This document shows positions 1-6,854 of a stretch of 6,854 bases of DNA, piece by piece. Each line of letters opens with the position of its first letter. Position 1 is the stretch's first letter. The stretch is from Amnimonas aquatica (GTDB lineage: Bacteria; Pseudomonadota; Gammaproteobacteria; Pseudomonadales; Moraxellaceae). The stretch spans positions 851 through 7,704 of the forward strand of contig NZ_PTQZ01000073.1 of the NCBI RefSeq assembly GCF_002943415.1, read 5' to 3'. Under the pieces are notes generated by a model. It did not search any database, was not told the origin of the DNA, and saw only the letters and a list, made by a program, of their open reading frames with translations. A program made the translations under genes and the position numbers.

Positions 1-1
1 G

Positions 2-1492
<1,491 letters not shown>

Positions 1493-1509
1493 TCCGCACG
1501 CGAAAAAGA

Positions 1510-1584
1510 CGGAGGCCGGGGTCCCGCTCCTGAAAACACGCTGGGAAAGCGCTACAGTTTTCAGGAGCGGGACCCCGGCCTCCG
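1510..1584 (-). terminator. Long perfect inverted repeat, terminator of the aldehyde dehydrogenase gene
   Basis: The arms 1510-1537 and 1557-1584 are perfect reverse complements over 28 bp and are separated by 19 nt. The spacer can itself pair CGCT (1539-1542) with AGCG (1548-1551). Read on the - strand, the stem is followed within a base by TCTTTTTC, the U-tract of a rho-independent terminator, and it begins 20 bp after the dehydrogenase stop. Read on the + strand, the stem is followed by GGCCTTCG with no T-run. It may still stop or protect the coaD-fdx-rlpA message, but it is not a canonical terminator in that direction. A stem this long is unusual for a simple terminator. Confidence 0.85.
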
Positions 1585-1603
1585 GCCTTCGACAGCAGTC
1601 AGA

Positions 1604-3046
1604 TCAGGACAGGAACAGCTTCTTGATCAGGTTGTGCGACGCCTTGTTGAACGGCGGCAGGATGAACCGCACCGAATAAAACTTCGGACGCTCCAGCACG
1701 GCCTTCATGTTCGAGTAGGTCTGGAAGCCCTCGTAGGCGTGGTAGCGGCCCATGCCCGAGGCGCCGACACCACCGAACGGCAGGTCGTCGACACCGACAT
1801 GGGTCACCACGTCGTTGATGCCCACGCCACCGGAGTGGGTGTGGGTCACCACGTAGTCGGCGCGCGCCTCGTCGTGGTCGAAGTAGTACAGCGCCAGCGG
1901 GCGCGGACGGGCGTTGACGAAGGCCAGCGCATCCGACAGCGACTCCACTTCGAGGATCGGCAGCACCGGCCCGAAGATCTCGTTCTGCATGATCAGCATG
2001 TCCGGCGTGGCGCCGAGCACGATGGTGGGCGGAATCTTGCGGGTGTTCTCGAAGCGCTCGGCCGACGGGTTGATCTCGATCACGCGCGCGCCCTGGGCGC
2101 GGGCATCGTCCAGGTAGGACTGGATGCGGGTGTACTGCTTGTCGTTGACGATGCTGGTGAAGTCGGCGTTGGTCAGCAGCGTCGGGTACATCTTGCTGAC
2201 CTGCGCGGTGTAGGCGATCACGAACTCGTCGGTCTTGCCGCGCGGCACCAGCAGGTAGTCCGGCGCCACGCAGGTCTGGCCGGCGTTCCAGCACTTGCCG
2301 AAGGCGATGCGCTCGGCGGCGTCGGTCATGGAATAGGATTCATGCACGATGGCCGGCGACTTGCCGCCCAGCTCCAGCAGCACCGGCGTCAGGTTGTTCG
2401 AGGCGGCCTGCATGATGGTGCGGCCGACGTTGGTCGAGCCGGTGAAGGTCAGCTGGTCGAACGGCAGATGGCTGAACGCCTCGGAGACCTCGCCGCGACC
2501 GGTGATGACGGCCACGGTGTCTTCGGTGAAAATCTCGGCCAGCATGCGCTTCAGCGTCTCGCCCAGGCGCGGCGTGAAGCTCGAGGTCTTGATCATGACG
2601 CGGTTGCCGGCCGACAGGGCGCCGACCAGCGGGCCCAGGGCCAGGAAGACCGGGTAGTTCCACGGCACCACCACGCCGACCACGCCCAGCGGCTGCGGCA
2701 CGACGCGGGCCTTGGCCGGGGTCGACAGCAGGCCGGAGTGGCGCTTCTGCGGCTTCATCCAGCCGGTCAGGTTCTTGCTGGCGTACTTGATGGCTTCCAG
2801 CGAGGTCAGCAGCTCGGCGAGCTTGGTCTCGTCCTTGGAGCGGTGGCCGAAGTCCTGGCTGACCGCGTCAGCGAGATCGTCCTGGTACTTGAGCACGGCT
2901 TCGCGCAGGCGCTTGAGGCCGTTGATGCGCTCGTTGGCCGACGGCATGGGACGCAGCGCGTAAGCCGAGCGCTGGGCCTGGAAGATGCGCTGCATGTCGG
3001 CGACCTGGGGGTTGTTTGCAGCCAGCTGAGCGATGTGGGCGACCAT
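1604..3046 (-). CDS. NAD(P)+-dependent aldehyde dehydrogenase (coniferyl aldehyde dehydrogenase-like)
   Basis: This 480-residue ALDH-superfamily enzyme oxidises an aldehyde to the acid. The fold's functional residues are present: PWNYP with oxyanion Asn130, cofactor-binding Lys153 in MIK, the Rossmann segment FTGSTNVG (201-208), general base Glu225 in LELGGK, nucleophile Cys259 in GQTCVAPDY, and EIFGP (356-360). The FGKxWNAGQTCVAPDY context and the Phe/Pro-rich C-terminus ending KKLFLS resemble the coniferyl-aldehyde dehydrogenase branch. Its place in a Pseudomonas-like gene order matches LaoC, which oxidises long-chain fatty aldehydes there. Substrate cannot be fixed from sequence alone. The ATG at 3046 is chosen because GAGG lies 5 nt upstream; a GTG at 3097 in frame would add 17 residues but has no such site. 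It is divergent from a TetR gene and probably controlled by it. Confidence 0.93.
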   Translation of the reverse strand: MVAHIAQLAANNPQVADMQRIFQAQRSAYALRPMPSANERINGLKRLREAVLKYQDDLADAVSQDFGHRSKDETKLAELLTSLEAIKYASKNLTGWMKPQKRHSGLLSTPAKARVVPQPLGVVGVVVPWNYPVFLALGPLVGALSAGNRVMIKTSSFTPRLGETLKRMLAEIFTEDTVAVITGRGEVSEAFSHLPFDQLTFTGSTNVGRTIMQAASNNLTPVLLELGGKSPAIVHESYSMTDAAERIAFGKCWNAGQTCVAPDYLLVPRGKTDEFVIAYTAQVSKMYPTLLTNADFTSIVNDKQYTRIQSYLDDARAQGARVIEINPSAERFENTRKIPPTIVLGATPDMLIMQNEIFGPVLPILEVESLSDALAFVNARPRPLALYYFDHDEARADYVVTHTHSGGVGINDVVTHVGVDDLPFGGVGASGMGRYHAYEGFQTYSNMKAVLERPKFYSVRFILPPFNKASHNLIKKLFLS

Positions 3047-3051
3047 GATGA

Positions 3052-3055
3052 CCTC
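3052..3055 (-). promoter_or_regulatory. Ribosome binding site deciding the aldehyde dehydrogenase start
   Basis: GAGG on the - strand with a 5-nt spacer to the ATG at 3046. It favours this start over the upstream in-frame GTG at 3097. Confidence 0.7.
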
Positions 3056-3122
3056 GATAGGCAAGGGGGCATCGCTGGCCCGGAAACCGGCGCGCACGAT
3101 GCTTCTTTTGTGTTGTGCCGAT

Positions 3123-3151
3123 CTTTTAGAGCATTTACTCTAGGCTGTCAA
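3123..3151 (-). promoter_or_regulatory. Sigma-70-type promoter of the aldehyde dehydrogenase gene
   Basis: On the - strand a consensus TTGACA (3151 down to 3146) is followed, after exactly 17 nt, by TAAAAG (3128 down to 3123), which matches four of six -10 positions. The start of transcription would be near 3116, giving a leader of about 70 nt. This is the most AT-rich stretch between the divergent genes. A + strand promoter for the TetR gene must lie in the same interval. TTGTGC at 3113-3118 with TACTCT at 3136-3141 (17-nt spacer) is a weak candidate with three matches in each box. Confidence 0.65.
3127..3142. promoter_or_regulatory. Palindromic candidate operator for the TetR-family regulator
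   Basis: TAGAG at 3127-3131 and CTCTA at 3138-3142 are perfect reverse complements around a 6-bp centre (- strand reading TAGAGTAAATGCTCTA). Six of the eight symmetric positions pair. The site lies in the -35/-10 spacer and touches the -10 box of the dehydrogenase promoter, so a bound dimer would block RNA polymerase. It would also cover the likely regulator promoter, giving autoregulation. Symmetry and placement are seen; binding by the adjacent regulator is inference. Confidence 0.6.
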
Positions 3152-3162
3152 TAAAGTACCGG

Positions 3163-3864
3163 ATGACCATGAACACCAAGCTCGCCGCCACGCCCCGCCA
3201 GTCCAAGCCGAAGACGCGCGACCGCATCCTCGCGCGCAGCCTGGAGCTGTTCAACGAGCAGGGCGAGCGCCAGATGAGCACCAACCACATCGCGGCCGCG
3301 CTGGGCATGAGCCCGGGCAACCTGTACTACCACTTCAAGAACAAGGACGCGATCATCTTCGAGCTGTTCCTCGAATACACCGATCACATGCGCGCCGCCC
3401 TGACACTGCCGGAAGACCGCCAGCTCACCCAGGCCGACAAGATCGTGCTGTTCGAGAAGATCATGGGCACGCTGTGGCGCTACCGCTTCCTGCACCGCGA
3501 CATGACCCACCTGCTCGACAACGCGGAAATGCGCGACAGCTACCGCGCCTTCGCGCGCCAGGCCATGGTCAGCGTCAGCCACCTGTACCGGCTGCAGGTC
3601 GAGTCCGGCCTGGTCGAGGCCACGGAAGAAGAGATCATGGCGCTGACCACCACGATCTGGATCACCGCCACCAACTGGGTCACCTTCCTCAGCACCACCG
3701 GCTTCTTCGGCTACGCCGAACCGCTCACCGAGGCCATGCTGCGCCAGGGGCTGTACCAGGTCATCTGCCTGGAGGCGCCCTATCTGCGCGGCGAGGCGCG
3801 CAGCGGGCTGGAGGCGCTGAAGGCGCGCTACGGCGCGGCCTTGCGCATCGAAGAGGACTGGTAG
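3163..3864 (+). CDS. TetR/AcrR-family transcriptional regulator
   Basis: This 233-residue protein has a typical TetR N-terminal DNA-binding domain over residues 17-65: KTRDRILARSLELFNEQG, then STNHIAAALGMSPGNLYYHF, where the second half (about 50-58) is the recognition helix, followed by KNKDAIIFELF. The remaining roughly 165 residues form the ligand-binding and dimerisation part, rich in aromatic and hydrophobic residues (WITATNWVTFLSTTGFFGY), which suits a hydrophobic ligand. It is divergent from an aldehyde dehydrogenase and likely represses it through the palindrome at 3127-3142. By position it resembles LaoR of Pseudomonas, but the ligand is not known from this sequence. The start could be the ATG at 3163 or the one at 3169; GGATG at 3161-3165 could act as a Shine-Dalgarno for the latter. 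Its last 37 bp overlap the convergent hydrolase gene. Confidence 0.9.
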   Translation: MTMNTKLAATPRQSKPKTRDRILARSLELFNEQGERQMSTNHIAAALGMSPGNLYYHFKNKDAIIFELFLEYTDHMRAALTLPEDRQLTQADKIVLFEKIMGTLWRYRFLHRDMTHLLDNAEMRDSYRAFARQAMVSVSHLYRLQVESGLVEATEEEIMALTTTIWITATNWVTFLSTTGFFGYAEPLTEAMLRQGLYQVICLEAPYLRGEARSGLEALKARYGAALRIEEDW

Positions 3865-4946
3865 GCCGGAGGCAGGCTGTCGGCCAGCTTCGCCACGCGC
3901 ACGCTTTCCGGCGCCATGGCCTGCAGGAACTGCGGGATGCGCCGCTCCAGGTAGTAGATCGGCTCGCGCCACGACGAACCCGCCTCGACGAAACCGACAT
4001 GGCCGCCGCGCGGCGAGATCTCCAGCTGCACCGTCGCCGACAGCTCGCGCGCCGAGGGGAAGCATTCCGGTGCCAGGAAAGGATCGTCGGCGGCCTGCAG
4101 CAGCAGCGTCGGCACCGTGATGTCGCCCAGGCGCTGGCGCGGGCTGCAGCGCGTGTAGTAGTCCTCGCCGTCGCGGAAGCCGTGCAGGCTGGCCACCAGC
4201 ACATCGTCGAAGGTGCGGAAGGAAGTGAAAGGCCCCTGTGCCAGGCGCTCGCGGATGTGCGCCGCCATTTCCTCGTCGCCCAGCGCCTGCAGGCGGCCCG
4301 CCTTGCGTTCCCAGGCCTTGCACAGCTCGGCCAGCAGGTGCTTGCGGTAGACCCGCGAGAAGCCCTGGTCGAGGCGGTCGGCGCAGGCGCCGAGCAGCAG
4401 CGGCACCGACACCGCCACCGCCGCGAACAGCCGCTCCGGCGGCTTTTCCAGGGCCAGGTAATTGAGCGAGATGGCGCCCCCCAGCGAGTAGCCGACCAGC
4501 GCCAGCGGCACGTCGGTGTAACGCTCGCGAACCAGGCGCATGACATCGGCGAGGTCGTCGTGTGCGCCGGCATGGTAGGCGCGCGGCCGGTCATTGGCCT
4601 CGCCGGTGGCTCCGCGGCAGTTCATCGCCACGCTGGCCCAGCCGATGGCGTCAAGCGCGTGCTGCAGGCCGAGCACGTACTGCGACTGGCTGTTGCCGGT
4701 CAGACCGTGGACGATGACCACCAGCGGCTGGCGCTTGCCCATCCAGGACTTGGGCAGTCGCCAGTCCAGGTACAGCCAGTCGCCATCGGACAGGGTGACG
4801 CGCTCGCGCACGCGCCCGGGCGTGGCGACCTGGCGGAACATGGGCGGATACAGCGTCTGCAGATGCGGATTGTTCAGCCACCAGGCGGGCTGGAACGGAC
4901 TGCGGCTGATGCCCGGCGTGAACGCATCAGCGGGTGAATGACTCAT
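3828..4946 (-). CDS. YheT-family alpha/beta hydrolase
   Basis: This 372-residue protein belongs to the YheT/UPF0017 hydrolases, whose physiological substrate is poorly defined and whose members act on esters. It opens with the family block FQPAWWLNNPHLQTLYPPMFR (residues 18-38). The oxyanion motif is HGLTG (80-84), followed by NCRG (109-112). The nucleophile elbow is GYSLGG with Ser154. The acid is Asp287 or Asp288 in AADDPFLAPE, and His316 in GGHVGF completes the triad. The start at 4946 has GGAGAGGG (- strand, 4960-4953) 6 nt upstream. rsmD lies 33 bp upstream on the same strand, so the two are likely cotranscribed. About 30 C-terminal residues after the last core helix look like a variable tail, and the final 12 codons lie inside the 3' end of the convergent TetR gene. 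Confidence 0.92.
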   Translation of the reverse strand: MSHSPADAFTPGISRSPFQPAWWLNNPHLQTLYPPMFRQVATPGRVRERVTLSDGDWLYLDWRLPKSWMGKRQPLVVIVHGLTGNSQSQYVLGLQHALDAIGWASVAMNCRGATGEANDRPRAYHAGAHDDLADVMRLVRERYTDVPLALVGYSLGGAISLNYLALEKPPERLFAAVAVSVPLLLGACADRLDQGFSRVYRKHLLAELCKAWERKAGRLQALGDEEMAAHIRERLAQGPFTSFRTFDDVLVASLHGFRDGEDYYTRCSPRQRLGDITVPTLLLQAADDPFLAPECFPSARELSATVQLEISPRGGHVGFVEAGSSWREPIYYLERRIPQFLQAMAPESVRVAKLADSLPPAYQSSSMRKAAP

Positions 4947-4979
4947 CGACTACCCTCTCCACGACCCCGGGGGCCGCGC

Positions 4980-5636
4980 TCAGGCAGGCTCCCCGGCCGG
5001 ATCTCCGGCCCTGTTCTTCTCGCCCTGCCCGGCACTGTCGGTGTCCGGCGCCTCGGCGGCGTCGGCGACATGGTACAGCAAGGCATGCACCAGACCTGCG
5101 CGCGTCTGCCGGTGGAGCACGAGCGCCGGCGGCAGCGTCAGGCTGTCTGGCGCCTGTTCGGTCTCAACATAAACCCAGACACCCGTGTTGAGCCAGCCCT
5201 TTTCTGCAAGCAGCGCGAGCACACGGGCGGGGATATCCTGGTGGAAAGGCGGGTCCAGCAGTATCAGACCATAGCCGCCCGGGGGCGCCACGGCCGTGCG
5301 CAACCAGCGCTCGCTGTCGGCGGTAAGCACCTGACAGTGCTCGGCGGCCAGCGTGGTCGCGGCATCGCGCAGGCCGGCGGCCTGGCGCGCATCGCGCTCG
5401 ACCAGGGTCAGGCTGGCCGCGCCGCGCGACAAGGCCTCGAAGCCGAGCGCGCCGCTGCCGGCGAAGAGATCGAGCACATGGCGGCCCGGCACCTCGAACT
5501 GCAGCCAGTTGAACAGCGTCTCGCGCACGCGGTCGGGCGTCGGGCGCAGGCCCGGCAGATCAAGGAATCGCAGGCGCCGGCTGCGCCAGCGTCCGCCCAC
5601 GATGCGCAGCTCGCGCGTGCCGCCGCCCCGGCTCAT
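4980..5636 (-). CDS. rsmD: 16S rRNA (guanine(966)-N(2))-methyltransferase
   Basis: RsmD uses S-adenosylmethionine to methylate N2 of G966 of 16S rRNA in the 30S subunit. The 218-residue product starts with the family's RIVGGRWRSRRL (11-22) and RPTPDRVRETLFNWL (31-45), the RNA-facing block. The SAM-binding motif is VLDLFAGSGALGFEALSRGA (54-73), followed by the acidic motif LVERD (78-82). The catalytic motif is LLDPPF (126-131), the DPPF variant of N/DPPY/F. The core ends near HALLYHV (184-190). About 28 residues rich in Ala, Asp, Glu and Gly follow, making it somewhat longer than E. coli RsmD. GGGAGG (- strand, 5648-5643) lies 6 nt before the ATG, inside the end of the upstream M16 gene, whose stop overlaps this start as ATGA. 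That implies coupled translation. Confidence 0.95.
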   Translation of the reverse strand: MSRGGGTRELRIVGGRWRSRRLRFLDLPGLRPTPDRVRETLFNWLQFEVPGRHVLDLFAGSGALGFEALSRGAASLTLVERDARQAAGLRDAATTLAAEHCQVLTADSERWLRTAVAPPGGYGLILLDPPFHQDIPARVLALLAEKGWLNTGVWVYVETEQAPDSLTLPPALVLHRQTRAGLVHALLYHVADAAEAPDTDSAGQGEKNRAGDPAGEPA

Positions 5637-6854
5637 CGCGCGCCTCCCGGCGGTGGCGGCGGCCCGCGGTGCGGCGTCTTCGGCGGATGCGGCGGCGGCT
5701 CAAGCCGGCCCACCGTCACCACCAGCAGACGATCGGGCTGCACATGGCGGCGGAAGGCGGCGCGCACCTGTGCCGGCGTCACCGCGCGCAGCCGCGCGAT
5801 GTACTGGCCGATGAAATCGTCCGGCAGTCCGTAGAATCCGATCATGCCGAGGAAGTTGGCGACCTGCTCGTTGTTGGCGACGCTGCGCGGGAAGGCCTGC
5901 ACCAGGCTGTCGATGGCCGCCTGCACATCCTGCGCCGGCGCGCCCTCGGCCACGAAGCGGGCAAGCAGCTTGCGGGTCAGGCGCAGGGCATCCTCGGCCT
6001 GGTCGTGGCGGGTGGAGAAGCTGATCTGGAACGGGCCTGCCACGCGCATGGGAATGAAGCGGCTGGTGACGCTGTAGGTCAGGCCGCGGCGTTCGCGCAG
6101 CTCGCGGGTCAGCAGCGTGCCGAAGCCGCTGCCGCCGAGCAGCTCGTTGCCGACCAGCAGCGGGAAGTAGTCGGGGTCGCTGCGCGACACGCCGACATCA
6201 CCCAGCACCACATGCACCTGCTGCGACGGGAATTCGTCGTGCACCCGCAGCGCGCGCTTCAGCGGCGGCGCCGGTGGCAGCGCCGGGGCAGCCTCCCCGC
6301 CCGGCAGGCTGCGGCTGATGCGGGCGGCGACCTGCTCCGCGCTGGCGCGGTCGATGTCGCCGACCAGCACCAGCACGGCGTTGCGCGCCACGTAGTAGCG
6401 GGCATGAAACGCCTTCAGATCGGCCGGAGTGATGGCGCCGACGCTCTCCGGCACGCCGCGCGGCGGCGTGGCGTAAGGGTGCCGGGCATACAGGCGCTGA
6501 TAGAAGAGCTGGCCGGCGCGGCCGGCCGGCGACTGCTGGACCTGGCGCTGCGACATGCGCATGGACTCCTGCAGCCGCCCCCAGGCCTCGTCGGCGAACA
6601 GCGGCTCGGCGGCCACCTCGGCGAACAGCGCCAGCGCGGGATCACGCTGCGCAGGGTCGCTGAGCACACGCAGCTCCAGCAGCGCCATGTCGCGGAAGGA
6701 GTCGGCGCGGAAATCGGCGCCCAGCTGCTCGAAGCCCTCGGCCACCGCCTGCGCGCCACGCTGGCGCGTGCCTTCGGACATCAGCCCGGACACCGCCGAC
6801 GCCAGGCCCGCGAGCGCGCCGTCGCGGGCCGCGCCGGCATCGAAGAGCAGGCGG
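5633..6854 (-). CDS. M16-family peptidase-like protein lacking the zinc-binding motif (partial)
   Basis: The 406 residues seen are the bulk of an M16B (insulinase/PqqL-like) protein; the N-terminus lies past the right edge. The frame opens with RLLFDAGAARDG, the first-domain strand of the family. Further matches are FYQRLYARHPYATPPRG, the M16 C-terminal domain entry LKAFHARYYVARNAVLVLVGD, and the second-half blocks NELLGGSGFGTLLTRELRERRGLTYSV and GPFQISFSTR. Where catalytic members have HxxEH ahead of the GT pair, this protein reads SAVSG (6785-6799), so the zinc ligands and the base are missing. In bacteria such proteins usually pair with a catalytic M16 subunit encoded next door. In Pseudomonas-like order the partner would lie just beyond the right edge. 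The C-terminus is an unusual Pro/His/Gly tail of about 25 residues, the last codons of which carry the rsmD Shine-Dalgarno. Confidence 0.9.
   Translation of the reverse strand, partial: RLLFDAGAARDGALAGLASAVSGLMSEGTRQRGAQAVAEGFEQLGADFRADSFRDMALLELRVLSDPAQRDPALALFAEVAAEPLFADEAWGRLQESMRMSQRQVQQSPAGRAGQLFYQRLYARHPYATPPRGVPESVGAITPADLKAFHARYYVARNAVLVLVGDIDRASAEQVAARISRSLPGGEAAPALPPAPPLKRALRVHDEFPSQQVHVVLGDVGVSRSDPDYFPLLVGNELLGGSGFGTLLTRELRERRGLTYSVTSRFIPMRVAGPFQISFSTRHDQAEDALRLTRKLLARFVAEGAPAQDVQAAIDSLVQAFPRSVANNEQVANFLGMIGFYGLPDDFIGQYIARLRAVTPAQVRAAFRRHVQPDRLLVVTVGRLEPPPHPPKTPHRGPPPPPGGAR

Noticed and set aside
1510..1584. Inverted repeat as terminal repeats of an insertion sequence
   Set aside because: Only 19 nt separate the arms, there is no transposase and no flanking target duplication is evident. 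The T-run after one side fits a terminator better.
3047..3097. Use of the GTG at 3097 as the aldehyde dehydrogenase start
   Set aside because: The additional 17 residues match no family feature, and the ATG at 3046 has a well-spaced GAGG.
1634..3154. A 506-codon open frame on the + strand opposite the aldehyde dehydrogenase
   Set aside because: It is antisense to a gene with full ALDH motifs, its product is a low-information mix of Gly, Val, Ala, His, Arg and Gln with no recognisable domain, and long antisense frames are expected in GC-rich codon-biased DNA.
3148..4323. A 391-codon - strand frame opposite the TetR gene
   Set aside because: It overlaps two well-supported genes and has the composition of a frame shadow.
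3474..4937. A 487-codon + strand frame running through the TetR 3' end and opposite the hydrolase
   Set aside because: It is out of frame with TetR and antisense to the hydrolase, whose catalytic motifs are intact. The translation is Arg-, Gln-, His- and Ala-rich with no domain.
4938..5834. A 298-codon + strand frame opposite rsmD
   Set aside because: It is antisense to rsmD and the M16 end, with no domain and Gly/Arg/Ala-rich low-complexity content.

Overview
This is a 6.85 kb stretch of GC-rich gammaproteobacterial chromosome. It carries housekeeping genes with a small aldehyde-oxidation and regulator insert. The order is mutM (3' end), coaD, a YfhL/Allochromatium-type ferredoxin, [SPOR-less RlpA], aldehyde dehydrogenase, TetR, YheT-type hydrolase, rsmD, M16 peptidase-like. 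It closely resembles the coaD-to-ftsY neighbourhood known from Pseudomonas, so a Pseudomonas or close relative is my best guess. That assignment comes from recall of gene order and protein motifs, not from a search.

Left block (+ strand, 2-1492): the zinc-finger end of the DNA glycosylase MutM is followed by a 164-bp gap. That gap ends in a strong hairpin placed directly before the coaD ribosome binding site. coaD (coenzyme A synthesis), the 2[4Fe-4S] ferredoxin and a short RlpA-like lipoprotein follow with a 14-bp gap and then a 4-bp ATGA overlap, so they are probably one transcription unit.

Middle block (1493-3864): a 28-bp perfect inverted repeat separates the left operon from a convergent aldehyde dehydrogenase gene. 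It is followed by a T-run only when read on the - strand, so it is best read as the dehydrogenase's terminator. The dehydrogenase is divergent from a TetR-family gene. The 116 bp between their starts holds a perfect TTGACA -35 box and a -10-like box for the dehydrogenase, with a palindrome in the spacer that is a good candidate operator. The pair recalls the LaoC/LaoR components of the Pseudomonas long-chain alcohol oxidation system, but no alcohol dehydrogenase gene (LaoA/LaoB) lies in the window.

Right block (- strand, 3828-6854): an M16-family protein (5' end outside the window), rsmD and a YheT-type alpha/beta hydrolase are read in that order. The M16 stop overlaps the rsmD start, and rsmD is 33 bp from the hydrolase. 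The hydrolase's 3' end overlaps the convergent TetR gene by 37 bp. The M16 protein has lost the HxxEH zinc site, as expected of the non-catalytic partner in a two-gene M16 pair.

I see no mobile element, CRISPR array, tRNA or rRNA. Nothing here is convincingly a new defence or biosynthetic system. The observations most worth checking are regulatory: the operator within the promoter, the long terminator repeat and the coaD leader hairpin. The rearranged content between the coaD operon and the dehydrogenase is also worth a look.
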